64,000 nucleotides of DNA from Steinernema hermaphroditum (GCA_030435675.1 CM059622.1:8866001-8930000), one strand, 5' to 3'. Positions 11,324-22,469 are shown, numbered from the stretch's first letter. Numbers and translations: made by a program. The notes: generated from the sequence alone by a model not told the origin.

Positions 11324-13276
11324 ATGACGAAACGCCGTCCAAGTAACAAAAAACCCACGGGAGTGAATAAGTCCCTTGGTAATTCTCTGTCCAATGACCG
11401 CGAGCGTACCAGAACCGCGCATCGGCGTGCGAAGTATGACGCTGAGGACTTGGAGAATCCGGCTTTCATGAACCAGGATGAGGTTAGTTCTTTTCTGCTT
11501 CCCCTTTTTGGCGGCGTGAAATTCTATTCCGTACGAAGTTAGCCTGTTTTTTTTAGCCCAAAGAAAAAAATGTCGATTCAATCACTGACCAGTCCAACTT
11601 GGACGACTTTTTGGCTAGGGCCGAGCTTGCCGGTACTGACTTTACTGCTGAGAAATGCAATTTTCATATTTTGCCAACAATGTAGGTGAATAGTCCCAGT
11701 AATCTCTTATGGTTTCTGTTTAGAAATGAAGTCCATGTGGTACCAACAAGAGAGGATATTTCGAACAACGTCCAGCTGCAGAAGAAGCATGCCCACAAAC
11801 TGAAGATCCCGCGTAGACCTCCTCAGCATATGTGGGAGTCAGCCGAGGAGCTTATCAGATTGGAAAACGAGAATTTCCTCGAATGGCGCCGATCGTTGGC
11901 CGATCTCCAGGAGGTGGATGGTCTTGAGCTTACTCCTTTCGAAAGGAATTTGGAGTTGTGGAGACAACTTTGGCGCGTTGTTGAACGTAGTGATATTGTT
12001 GTTCAGGTGAGTGCTCTAACTACGCGCAGTCTCCGGTACTGACGGTAATCTTATTCAGATTGTTGATGCTCGCAATCCTATGCTGTTCTACAGTGAAGAC
12101 TTGAGCAGTTATGTTGCGGAAGCTGGGCTCGGAAAGCAGAACGTTTTGTTGCTTAACAAATCGGACTTACTTTCCCAAGAACAGATTGAGCTTTGGCGAG
12201 GACACTTCCAGCGCCATAACATCACCGCCGTGTTTTGGTATGCACACATTCCTATCGGAGCTGGACTACTGTCGTCCTATTAAGGTCCGCGTTGTCTGAG
12301 GATCAAGAAGAAGAGGACGACAGAAATGACAGTGCTCCGTACATTCAGTCAACGGGGAAGCTTGTTGACTACTTCAAGATGCTCGGTCACGTTTCGGACC
12401 AGTGTGTATCGCGGCCTGTGGTTGTTGGCATGGTTGGGTATCCCAACGTTGGCAAAAGCTCCACAATCAACCGCATTGTTGGAGAGAAGAAGGTTTCGGT
12501 GTCCGCCACTCCTGGAAAAACGCGCCATCTTCAAACGCTGATAATTGACCCGCAGGTAATCCGGGACCCACTTTTTTTGTAAAATAACCTGCTATTTAGG
12601 TTACACTCTGTGACTGTCCCGGTCTTGTGATGCCATCGTTCGCATTGAATCGCTGTGAAATGTTGCTCAATGGCATTCTGCCAGCCGACCAGATGAGGGA
12701 TCATTTTGGCCCTATCGACCTTCTTTCCATGCGAGTGAAACGATCGGCATTCGAGAAGGTGTACAGTGTTACTTTGCCGAAGCCAGCAAATCACGAAGAC
12801 CCTGACAAGCCCCCCAGCGCACACGAGGTCTTGACTTCCATAGCTTTCATGAGAGGCTTCATGTCAGCTAACGGCGTCCCTGATTGTTCAAGGGCTGCTC
12901 GCATGATCATCAAAGACGTCGTAAACGGGAAACTCAACTGGGCATCAGCACCTCCAGATTATGACCAGGACGAGTACGACAAGCTGTCTTGTGCTCATTA
13001 TCGCATCATCGGCACTCAGAAGGGACAGAGTTCTCTCGCTCAGGTAAGGTCTAAGATGGGCCATCTGATAAACCTTTCATTCAGCTCGAGAAACGCCATT
13101 TACTAGAAGGTGATAACGTGAAGTCGAACTCCCTGGACAAGGGATTCTTTTCTCTTGGGAGGTCTGGAATCCACGTCAAACAGGTCTTTCCCACTGTTCC
13201 TGATATTGACTCCAAAAAACACAGAAAAGGGAAAAAGATGAAGCTCCGTAACGTTTACGGACACCTTGATTACTGA
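11324..13276 (+). CDS. lsg-1: LSG1, circularly permuted GTPase of 60S export
   Basis: Seven exons (11324-11482, 11557-11681, 11724-12006, 12059-12237, 12285-12555, 12600-13043, 13085-13276) give 550 codons plus stop. LSG1 releases the export adaptor NMD3 from cytoplasmic pre-60S subunits. The permuted order of GTPase motifs is visible: G4 LLNKSDL first, then G1 GYPNVGKSS and G3 DCPGL. Other family marks are [34 protein letters not shown] and [12 protein letters not shown]. The C-terminus is basic ([11 protein letters not shown]). AATAAA overlaps the stop (13276-13281). rpl-27 follows 109 bp downstream on the same strand. Confidence 0.93.
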
Positions 13277-13281
13277 ATAAA
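13276..13281 (+). terminator. Poly(A) signal AATAAA of lsg-1
   Basis: AATAAA begins on the last base of the lsg-1 stop codon. In nematode operons a poly(A) site followed about 100 bp later by a trans-splice acceptor is usual, and that arrangement is present here. Confidence 0.5.
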
Positions 13282-13373
13282 AATACTTGCTGATTCGTGC
13301 TTTCGTCGTGCTGGGTTTTGAGCCCTTCCATATCGCGTAACTTTTCCTGAACATTTGCTGATGTACTCTATCA

Positions 13374-13379
13374 TTCCAG
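13374..13379 (+). promoter_or_regulatory. Candidate trans-splice acceptor of rpl-27
   Basis: TTCCAG, six bases before the rpl-27 ATG and about 100 bp after the lsg-1 stop. The spacing is typical of SL2-type operon junctions. Confidence 0.5.
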
Positions 13380-13385
13380 GTAACA

Positions 13386-13840
13386 ATGGTTAAGATTATG
13401 AAGAGTGGCAAGGTCGTCCTCGTCCTGAACGGACGGTTCGCCGGACGCAAAGCTGTTGTTGTCAAGGCTTACGAGAACTCCCAGGAACGCGCCTACAGCC
13501 ACGCCCTCATCGCCGGCATTGACAAGTACCCCCTAAAGGTTATCCGCAGAATGGGAAAGAAGAAGATCGCCGGCCGCAGCAAGATCCGTCCCTTCGTCAA
13601 AGTGGTCAGCTACTCGCATCTTCTCCCTACTCGGTACGTCACAATCCGCTTTTCGCCTTTTGTGATGGTTTCCTTTCCAGTTATACAGTCGACGCTGCCA
13701 TTGATAACAGCCTGGTCAACGTTGATGCCTTGAAGAATCCGACCAAGAAGTCGAAGGCCGTTAAGGCTGTCAAGAAGGAGTTCGAATCGCGCTACAAGAC
13801 CGGCAAGAACAAGTGGTTCTTCACCAAGCTCCGCTTCTAA
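13386..13840 (+). CDS. rpl-27: Ribosomal protein eL27
   Basis: Two exons (13386-13633, 13681-13840) encode 135 residues, the normal length of eL27 (136 in many animals). It is a structural protein of the 60S ribosomal subunit. Family sequence is clear throughout: [51 protein letters not shown], KSGxF-type ending [15 protein letters not shown]-type segment lies at about residues 5-40. It lies 109 bp downstream of lsg-1, another 60S factor, and is possibly co-transcribed with it. Confidence 0.97.
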
Positions 13841-14559
13841 ACGTTGTTGCACCTGATTGTTTTCGTTTGTTGAACATAAATTGCTTTTAAAATATAACGT
13901 GCGGCATTCTGAATGAATCTTCCGAGATTAACTGTGGTCGCAGTCTTCCTGGATGGAGATGGTTCCTTCGTCTATGGTCGTTTGACTTTTTTGTTTGACT
14001 CGAGTTTGAACACACCCTTCGTGTTCAAACTCGTCGCCCTGCACGGGTGTTCAAACTCATCGCCGACGAGCGATAAGTTTGAACGGGTACCAGCGACGGA
14101 CAAACCGGGTGCTCAACCGGGGTTATTTGAGTGTCATTTGTCACTTAATTGTTTGCTCGCGCAGTGGTTATCCCTGCCACTTAACTTGACACAACTCGAA
14201 TGTAATCCACTTTTAGGCCGACGAAGAACTTTTTAATAAATAATAAAAGAAATCCCACCAGTATATGCATTTCTTCCCTTCAGAGGTACGCTAAACGCAT
14301 GTACATATCATACATATACCATACATAGCCAAAAAATGCCACCCGCAGACCCCCGTCGCCGAGCGACGGGCGATGAATCTGAACACCCCGTCGCTCGTCG
14401 CCCACCGACGAAAATTTCAAGAAGCGAGTCAAGGCCTTTTATCGACGCTAAAGGAGGCCATTTTGAATGAAATTCACGTTTTATGTGTAATCAAGCGTGC
14501 TGAATAACGTAGTATTGTTCGTTTTTGGAATTTTTGCAGAACTTTCCGATGATTAGGGT
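13841..14559. repeat. Intergenic repeat remnants with a perfect hairpin
   Basis: Downstream of rpl-27. Bases 14001-14033 form a hairpin (CGAGTTTGAACAC paired with GTGTTCAAACTCG), followed by further TTCAAACTC/GTTTGAAC fragments to 14090. GC-rich CGTCGC palindromic pieces lie at 14345-14405. They look like decayed MITE material. No gene is seen. Confidence 0.45.
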
Positions 14560-15217
14560 AAAAAAGCGCACACGGGAAAAAAGCGCACAGGGAAAAAAGC
14601 GCACAGAGAAAAAAGCGCACACGGGAAAAAAGCGCACATGGGAAAAAAGCGCACATGGGAAAAAAGCGCACACGGGAAAAAAGCGCACACCGGAAACGGG
14701 ATAAGGCAGCTTTGCATTGGTGTATAGACAGCATTACTCTGTAAATCTCGGCGAAGTTAGTGTGCACTGAAGATTGTGAATACAGACAGAGTAAGATTTT
14801 TGTCTAGACAAAGCTGGAAGCAAGAGGTTCTGCAGGTTACTCAATGCAGACAGCTTGAAACCTCTTGTAGACCTTGTGTGTATCTTTAGTAGGATACTAG
14901 GACATCAGCGAAGCTGTCAAGACAGCAGGGCTCGCCCTTCGGGCTCGCGTAAAATCAATAGGCATAGTCCTAAGCCGGAGCCTAAGCCAAGCCGGGGTTT
15001 GCCTAGGTCAAGCCTGGATGTTAGGTCATGCGCAAAAATGAATACGGGGCTCGCTTCGTTCGCCCGCAGCTTAAATTTCCAGATTGTGAACTGATTGGAT
15101 GTGCGCTTTTTTCCCATGTGCGCTTTTTTCCCGTGTGCGCTTTTTTCCCATGTGCGCTTTTTTCCCGTGTGCGCTTTTTTCCCGTGTGCGCTTTTTTCCC
15201 GTGTGCGCTTTTTTCCT
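14560..15217. mobile_element. Element capped by inverted 17-bp minisatellites
   Basis: The left array (14560-14691, about 8 units of GCGCACACGGGAAAAAA and variants of 16-17 bp) is mirrored by the right array (15101-15217, about 7 units in reverse complement). The 400 bp between hold no gene. Flanks also match in inverted form (GATTAGGGTAAAAAAGCGC on the left, GCTTTTTTCCTGTTACCC on the right). The organisation matches the other minisatellite-capped elements in this window, though the unit sequence differs. Confidence 0.6.
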
Positions 15218-15240
15218 GTTACCCTTTCCGATAACCCTGT

Positions 15241-15916
15241 AGTGAATTTGGTGAACCGACCGTGGTCTTCGCTGTTTTTCTCCATGGTTTCGGGCGTTTT
15301 TTGGAAAACTGCAAGCATAGCCCTCTTCCTTAATCAATTGCGCGTCGAATGAGCGCCGATTCACAGAAGGTAGAGTTTTCCTCGCGGAGGAGTAGCATTT
15401 TTTCGAACCGGCTACCAATATTTTCCAGCTTTTTGTCCAATTGCTGTGGGCTTTCACGTTTTAATCGCGCCCTAATTGTTTTGCGTGTCCTCCTTACCCT
15501 AATAGCTTTCATTACGACAAGACCAGTAGAAAATAACCACATATCAAGTGGATTACCGTATCTTCGGTTTCGACGCAAGCTCCGACTCTTCCGATAAAGA
15601 GTAGTGATATGCAACACTTGTTAACTTGATATGTTGTTTGATTTGAAAGATATTAGGGTAAGGAGGACACGCAAAACAATTAGGGCGCGATTGAAACGTG
15701 AAAACCCGCAGCAATTGGACAAAAAGCTGGAAAATATTGGTAGCCGGTTCGAAAAAATGCTACTCCTCCGCGAGGAAAACTCTACCTTCTGTGAATCGGC
15801 GCTCATTCGACGCGCAATTGATTAAGGAAGAGGGCTATGCTTGCAGTTTTCCAAAAAAACGCACGAAACCATGGAGAAAAACGGTAAAGACTATGGTCGC
15901 TTCACCAAATTCACTA
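15241..15916. repeat. Long palindrome (foldback/MITE-like)
   Basis: Arms of about 260-270 bp (15241-15508 and 15650-15916) are inverted copies with few differences, and each contains a TCGCGGAGGAGTAGC block. A spacer of about 140 bp separates them. The small open frames in the arms are identical read-throughs of the two arms and not genes. It could be a non-autonomous DNA transposon. Confidence 0.7.
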
Positions 15917-16002
15917 TTTTGCCTTATGAACGACGCGACCACACGCCGCGAATGTGCAAAAATGGTGCGTCAAGGTTTGTTGAACAATATAGTTCGTACG
16001 CT

Positions 16003-16074
16003 CGTCGACTTAGTACAAACAGGGTGTTCGCTGCAAGACCGAGATAGTACAGTAAATGTCATACGCTGAACCAC
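16003..16074. repeat. Left arm of an outer inverted repeat interrupted by a transposon
   Basis: The segment containing TTCGCTGCAAGACCGAGATA and TTAGTACAAACAGGGTG recurs inverted at 20812-20883. The CAAGGGA element at 16078-20310 sits between them, which suggests it inserted into a pre-existing palindromic repeat. Confidence 0.6.
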
Positions 16075-16268
16075 TTACAAGGGACTGTTCCCAAGTGATA
16101 CGCGCAGATCAAGCTGATATTTGGCACAGTGATAGGGGTGTATCTGAGAAGTTAAGCACACATAAACTCGCGTGCCAAAAATGAAGCTATCCACCCTAAA
16201 CAAGGCCCTAAAGTTACCAAAATGCACAGCACTCAATACTAGTAGAATTTAATTGCAATGGCACGTAG

Positions 16269-16336
16269 TGCTCGTGTGGTCGAGGGGTAGTGCTCTGAGA
16301 CGCCAGTCTACGGTCTCGGGTTCGACCCCACGCGTG
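16269..16336 (+). repeat. tRNA-like sequence in the left arm of element A
   Basis: It has a Pol III A box (TGGTCGAGGGG, 16277-16287) and a B box (GGTTCGACCCC, 16319-16329) at tRNA-like spacing. A full cloverleaf cannot be drawn: the T stem has mismatches. It is best read as a tRNA-derived internal promoter or tRNA pseudogene. Confidence 0.6.
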
Positions 16337-16351
16337 TTTTACTATGTTTCC

Positions 16352-19160
16352 ACTAGCCTGGTGCGCTGCGCGACAGGTTAACATCGGTCGAAGTTGTGGA
16401 ATCTGTAGAAGTTGTGGAAAAGTGAAAAGCAACTGCGCAACAGGTTGACGCTCGCTTCGCTCGCTGGCTCGTCCGCAACTTGCTCCCCTCCCACTGCGGC
16501 ACAGGCGAATCGCGTCGGGACCCGTGGCGTCGCTTTCGCAATCCACGAACTTCCTCACCAAAAATCGCACCAAAATTTAATTCGTTGATTTCTCGAAAAT
16601 AAACTCGAAATTCAAAAATCCGCCACAACTACCCTCTGCGGAATTTAATCAGCTTTCGTTTGATACCAAGCTTACGCAGAACAAACGAAAATCCAGAGAG
16701 GAGTAGGGTTTTGAACGGAGGACGTTTTTTTCCGAAAATCTTTTTTTTCTTTTTTTCTAAATTTTTTCTCGAAAATCTGTTCGATAGAATTTGTGGAGAT
16801 TTCGACGCGCTACAATACGCACCAAAAACTTACTCCGCAAAATTTTTTCCTGCAAAAAAAATCGATTTTTTATTGATTTTGCCTAAAACGGGCCATATTC
16901 TAAGGTCCCGGCACGATTTTCAGAAAATTTTTCCTCTATAAAAAATTTCCGCCCCTAAGGATCATGCATACAAAATTTCACCCCAAACACACCAAACCAC
17001 CCCACCTAAACGACCCCCCCAAAACTCACAAAAACTTCCCAACACACACATATACAGGGGGGGACTAGCCTGGGTGGGGGCTGCGCGACAGGTTAACTGG
17101 GTGAAAGTTGTGGAAAAGTGAGGTCAGTTGAAAAAAGTGAAAAGCAACTGCGCAACAGGTCGACGCTCGCTTTGCTCGCTCGTTCGTACACAACATGCTC
17201 CTGCGGCACAGGCAAATCGTGGCGAGACCCACCATCAGCCGTGGCGAGACCCACCATCAGCCGTGGCATCGGTTTCGCAATCCTCCACCATCCACCGAAC
17301 CAAAACCGCACCAAAACTTGTTTCGTTGATTTCTCGAACATAAACTCGAAAATCAAAAATCGAGAACGGTAACTTTGTGCGCAATTCATTCAGCTTTCTA
17401 TTGATACCAAGCTCACACAGAACAAACGCGAATCCACAGATCCTTAGGGTTTTGAACGGAGCACGTTTTTTTCCGAAAATATTTTTTTTTCTTTTTTTCT
17501 ACATTTTTTCTCAAAATTCTGTTCAATAGACTTTATGCGCATTTTCACGCTTTACAAAATGCACCATAAACCACACCCGCAAGATTTTTTCCTACAGAAA
17601 AATCGATTTTTTTTCAAATTTGCCTAAAACCTGCCGTATCTTCACCTCCAATCAACATATCCAAAAAATTTTTTCACTATAATTTAAATGCCTCCCTAAA
17701 GAATATACACACAAAATTTCACTCGAAACAAACCACTCCACCCCACCTAAAACGCCCCCCAAAAACGGACAAAAATTCAAATCACCCCACAATAAAATTT
17801 CACAACTAGCCTGGGTGGGGGCTGCGCGACAGGTTAACTCGCGGGAATTTTGGGATCACGTAAAATGTTGAAAAAAGTGAAAAGCAACTGCGCAACAGGT
17901 CGACGCTCGCTTCGCTCGCTCGTTCGCCCGCAACATGCCCCTGCGGAACAGGCGAATCGTGGCGAGACCCACCAACAGTCGTGGCATCGCTTTCGCAATC
18001 CACCACCATCCACCGAACCAAAACTGAACCAAAACCGCACCAAAACTTAATTCGTTGATTTCTCGAAGAGGAACTCGAAATTCAAAAATCGAGAACGGTA
18101 ACTTTGTGCGCAATTCACTCAGCTTTCGATTGGTACCAAGCTCGCCTCGAACAAACGCGAATCCACAGATCCTTAGGGTTTTGAACGGAGCACGTTTTTT
18201 TCCGAAAATATTTTTTTTTCTTTTTTCTAATTTTTTTGAGCAAAATCGAAGATTTCGCACTTTCTCGAAATTTTTCGCTCTTCAAAATGAGCCTAAGCAC
18301 GCACAAAAAAAAATTTTCTATCAATTAATTTCGATTTTTCATCGAAAAAACACAAAATCGGACCTATCTCCGGCTCCAATCAAGATATCCAAAAAATTTT
18401 TTCACTAAAATTTAGTTACCTCCCTAAGGATCATTACCCCAAAATTTCACTTAAAACAAACCACTCCACACCCCCTAAAGCCCCCCTCCAAACCGTACAA
18501 AAATTCAAATCACCCCACCATAAAATTTCACGACTAGCCTGGGTGGGGGCTGCGCGACAGGTTAACTGGGTGAAAGTTGTGGAAAAGTGAGGTTAGTTGA
18601 AAAAAGTGAAAAGGAACTGCGCAACAGGTCGACGCTCGCTTCGCTCGCTCGTTCGCCCGCAACATGCCCCTGCGGCACAGGCGAATCGCGGCGAGACCCA
18701 CCATCAGCCGTGGCATCGCTTTCACAATCCATCGAACCATCCACCGAACCAAAACCGAACCAAAACCGCACCAAAACTTCTTTCGTTGATTTCTCTGCGA
18801 GGAATTCGAATTTCCAAAATCCCCAACGACAAAGTGTGCGGAATTTAACGGGCTTTCGTTTGATACCAAGCTCACACAGAACAAACGCGAATCCACAGAT
18901 CCTTAGGGTTTTGAACGGAGCACGTTTTTTTCCGAAAATATTTTTTTTCTTTTTTTCTAAATTTTTTGAGCAAAATCTGAGATGCGCACTTTCTCGAAAT
19001 TTTCTGCTCTTCAAAATGAGCCTACGCACGCACAAAAAAAAATTTTCTACCAATTAATTTTGAATTTTCACGAAAAAAACACAAAATCGGACCTATCTCG
19101 GGCTCCTGACATGATTTAAAAATTTTTTTTGCACTAAAATTAAGTTCCCTCCCTAAGGAA
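16352..19160. repeat. Satellite array, four units of about 730 bp
   Basis: Units begin with ACTAGCCTGG...GCTGCGCGACAGG at 16352, 17064, 17805 and 18533 (spacings 712, 741, 728). Each has a GTCGACGCTCGCTTCGCTCG-type block, then CGTTGATTTCTCG, then GAACGGAGCACGTTTTTTTC, then an A/C-rich tail. Short open frames with the same peptide in each unit are by-products of the repeat. Confidence 0.8.
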
Positions 19161-19470
19161 TATACACACAAAATTTCACTAAAAAAAACCACTCCACACC
19201 CCCTAAAGCCCCCCTCCAAACCGTACAAAAATTCAAATCACCCCACAATAAAATTTCGCAATTATGCATGCAAAATTTCACTCAAAAAAAACCACTCCAC
19301 ACCCCCTAAAACCCCCCCGCAAACCGTACAAAAATTCAAATCACCCCACCATAAAATTTCACGATTATGCATGCAAAATTTCACTCAAAAAAAACCACTC
19401 CACACCCCCTAAAACCCCCCCGCAAACCGTACAAAAATTCAAATCACCCCACCATAAAATTTCACGATCT
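19161..19470. repeat. Three 104-bp tandem repeats
   Basis: Units start ATGCATGCAAAATTTCAC at 19264 and 19368, with a partial earlier copy from about 19161. They derive from the A/C-rich tail of the 730-bp satellite unit, so the array has a second, nested period. Confidence 0.75.
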
Positions 19471-20054
19471 TCTTTCTTCTAACTATAACAGTATATTTTC
19501 GTTTGGCGTTTACCAACGCTGGTCTTTGGTTTGGAGCCCTTTGCAGGAATCGGAACTGGTAACCCGAATTTCACCTTTGTCATGGAGTTGTTTTTCATTC
19601 TTTGGCGTTCCCCCCTCTCCGTTTATCGTTTAAGATGTCACAACGGCAGATCCTATTCGATTCTGGCCAATACAAACACATATACGCGTAAATGCCTTCT
19701 GAAAGTCGCGTTTTATTTAATATAGCCAACTTTGCTGGATAAGCGGCAACTGTTTATGTGGTCGAGCTGGATAGTCTCTTGGTTGCCGTTCTTGAGATCC
19801 AGGTTCGACACCCATGCCAGCCATTCTTCTTTGGTTTGATGTCCTGAGGTAAATAGCAAAAGAGAGGGGACCGTGAAAGAACGAAAAAACGCTTCGCCAC
19901 AAAAGTGAAATCTGGGTTACCAGTTCCGATTCGTGCAAAGGGTTTTTTAGTCTACATTTGATGCAAAACAAGAAACGGTGTTGTTAAACACTAGGAAACA
20001 TAATAATGTACAGTTTCGGTGAAAAGAAGGAAAATCGAAAAATAGAAGATTCCC

Positions 20055-20118
20055 TGTGGGAATCGAACCCTAGACCGCAGACTGGCGTCTCAGAGCACTA
20101 CCCCTTGACCACACGAGC
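20055..20118 (-). repeat. tRNA-like sequence in the right arm of element A
   Basis: Inverted partner of 16269-16336. The A box (TGGTCAAGGGG) and B box (GGTTCGATTCC) are both good matches on the minus strand. Transcription from the two arms would run toward the interior of the element. Confidence 0.6.
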
Positions 20119-20811
20119 AGAACGCGACATTGCAATTCAATTCTACTAGTATTGAGTGTCGTGAATTTTGGTAACTTCAGGGCCTTGTTTAGGGTGGATA
20201 GCTTCATTTTTGGCACGCGAGTTTATGTGTGCTTGACTTCTCAGATACACCCCTATCACTGTGCCAAATATCAGCTCGATTTGCGCGTATCACTTGGGAA
20301 CAGTCCCTTGTTAGTACAGTACAGTATGACGACATAGTACACCGCAGGGGGATCGGTTCAGGACCGGTACTACGGCGAATGCCATACGTTGAACCACTTA
20401 GAACAGTTGTCTTTCGTGTCTTTCATGCGAGGTACTTCCTGTTTCAAGTTGGTCTGTGTGCGTTCTCCCCGCTCAAGACTTCATGGAGGGGATGTATGGA
20501 CTTCGATGGAAAAATTTTCCTCTCTGAATTGAGTTTTGAGACCTGTCCAAGGAGCGGAGATGTGAAATTATTGAATCGTCGGAGAATCCATATTTTCGTT
20601 CAGAAGTTGAGTGATAGGCTGAACGCATGGAGGGAGAATCGAGGGATAATCCACACCTCGACACTAGGAAGCACCGCAGAAACCTCAGACGATGACTTCA
20701 GGCTCCTTTCCAGATCTGTACTAAGTCAGCGTACTAACTGGTTCAGCGTAAGGTATTCCTGAACCGATCTCCCTGCGGCATACTATGTGTCATACTGCAC
20801 TGTACTAAGTG

Positions 20812-20883
20812 GTTCAGCGTACGACATTTACTGTACTATCTCGGTCTTGCAGCGAACACCCTGTTTGTACTAAGTCGGTATAC
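20812..20883. repeat. Right arm of the outer inverted repeat
   Basis: Inverted copy of 16003-16074. The 20314-20811 stretch next to it holds a second, smaller inverted repeat (GGGATCGGTTCAGGA near 20350 and TCCTGAACCGATCTCCC near 20757). Confidence 0.55.
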
Positions 20884-20896
20884 GGTACTGTACTAA

Positions 20897-21396
20897 CAAG
20901 GGAACATCCCCAAGTGCCCGACGAGTTAGGAGCTGAGATGTGGCGCGGCTTGTAGACGGTCTTCTAACTAAGAAAACGCACATAATCTCATCGGCCATAA
21001 ATCAGTCGGGCTACCATAAAGATGGTCATGAAGTTGCAAGGTCTCCTGGTGCGATGTCCCTGACTAGTCAGAATATACGGTATTTTTGTCCGATTTTGGA
21101 CGGGGTTTTTAAGGATTTCGGCATTTAGAGCCAAAATTAACATTACCAGTTAACAACCATGTTCTTTTAGCAAGAAAAGGGGTCAAAAAATGACAAAAAA
21201 CTGACAAAAATACCGTATATTCTGACTAGTCAGGGACATCGCACCAGGAGACCTTGCAACTTCATGACCATCTTTATGGTAGCCCGACTGATTTATGGCC
21301 GATGAGATTATGTGCGTTTTCTTAGTTAGAAGACCGTCTACAAGCCGCGCCACATCTCAGCTCCTAACTCGTCGGACACTTGGGGATGTTCCCTTG
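20897..21396. mobile_element. 500-bp CAAGGGA MITE (element B)
   Basis: The termini are CAAGGGAACATCCCCAAGTG and its complement, with arms of about 190 bp (20897-21088 and 21205-21396). The flanking duplication is TAA (20894-20896, 21397-21399). It is almost a perfect palindrome with a short centre and no coding capacity or tRNA-like part. Confidence 0.75.
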
Positions 21397-21408
21397 TAAG
21401 TGTACTAA

Positions 21409-22173
21409 CAAGGGAACGGTCAATCATGCAACTCTAAGATCGGCGCGAGACTGTTGGCAAACGGGAGGTCTAGGTGGGTGTATTAACTGTGTAAAATATT
21501 AGGTGCCCTCGCTCAGATACCAGCAAGAAAAAGAGGTTTAAATTTGTGGGTAGCGGAGTATATACGAGTCTTTTTTCGACACGAAAAGCTCTTGTCAATG
21601 TGGCGCAGTGGATAAGTCATCTGCCTTCCATGTCAGGCCATGTTCTAGGAGGTCACGGGTTCGAACCCCCGACCCAATCTTTCTTTTTCATTCAACTTCA
21701 CAATGTTTGAAAGGTAATTATCGTTCTCTTAACAGACCCTACAACTGGCCAGTGCTATATTCAGCGCAACATTCAGCGTGTCATTAAGGTTCTACAACGC
21801 CGTAAGGCAATTTGCAATTAATGAGCACTACTGTGTCCAGTTATTTTTGCGTAAAAAATGTTTCCCTTCACCTTTCAAACATTGTGAAGTTGAATGAAAA
21901 AGAAAGATTGGGTCAGGGGTTCGAACCCGTGACCTCCTAGAACATGGCCTGACATGGAAGGCAGATGACTTATCCACTGCGCCACATTGACAAGGGCTTT
22001 TGGTGTCGCCATACTCGTATATACTCCGCTACCCACAAATTTAAACCTCTTTTTCTTGCTGGTATCTGAGCGAGGGCACCTAATATTTTACACAGTTAAT
22101 ACACCCACCTAGACCTCCCGTTTGCCAACAGTCTCGCGCCGATCTTAGAGTTGCATGATTGACCGTTCCCTTG
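21409..22173. mobile_element. 765-bp CAAGGGA MITE with tRNA-like arms (element C)
   Basis: The termini are CAAGGGAACGGTCAATCATG and its complement, with arms of about 305 bp and flanking TAA duplications (21406-21408, 22174-22176). Each arm carries a tRNA-like block: A box TGGCGCAGTGG at 21601-21611 and B box GGTTCGAACCC at 21658-21668, mirrored at 21974-21984 and 21918-21928. It starts only 12 bp after element B ends. Confidence 0.75.
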
Positions 22174-22257
22174 TAAGTGGTTCAACAAACCAGGCAACAC
22201 CTGCAAAAATGGCGTGTCAGGACCAAACGCCGGAAAGGGCACAAATTTTTTGAATCC

Positions 22258-22468
22258 GACTATATACTTATAGTCCTTTTTTTTTCGAACTCCACAAAAG
22301 CGATCAATCACAGCGCGGTGGGACCCAGAATTTGCTCTAGCGCATTGAAAGGAGCGAACGAACGCAAGAAATATTTGCCTTTCTTCAATGTGCTGGAGCG
22401 AATTCTCGGTCTCGCCGCGCGGTGATTGATCGCTTTTGTGGAGTTCGAAAAAAAAAAATGGACTATAT
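22258..22468. repeat. Short inverted-repeat element
   Basis: Inverted arms share TCGAACTCCACAAAAGCGAT (about 22284-22303) and its complement (about 22427-22446), each next to a T/A run and ACTATA. It is a small MITE-like palindrome of about 210 bp. It has no coding capacity. Confidence 0.6.
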
Positions 22469-22469
22469 C

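Larger units (their letters stand above)
16078..20310. mobile_element. 4.2-kb CAAGGGA-TIR element with satellite core (element A)
   Basis: The termini are CAAGGGACTGTTCCCAAGTG and its complement, inside inverted repeats of about 265 bp (16078-16345 and 20044-20310). It is flanked by a 3-bp duplication TTA (16075-16077, 20311-20313). A TWA duplication is the habit of PIF/Harbinger elements, but no transposase is present, so the class is inferred. Each arm carries a tRNA-like sequence. The core is a satellite of four ~730-bp units and three 104-bp units. The element is non-autonomous. Confidence 0.7.

Noticed and set aside
14491..14767. Repetitive peptides of the type RFFPVCAFFPCALFS
   Set aside because: Direct translation of the 17-bp minisatellite. 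No coding signal outside the array.
16269..16336. Functional tRNA gene
   Set aside because: A and B boxes are present but the T and anticodon stems do not pair well enough for a cloverleaf; it lies in a transposon arm.
17093..19057. Several open frames of 70-160 codons in 16.4-19.1 kb
   Set aside because: The same peptides recur once per 730-bp satellite unit; they are repeat read-throughs.
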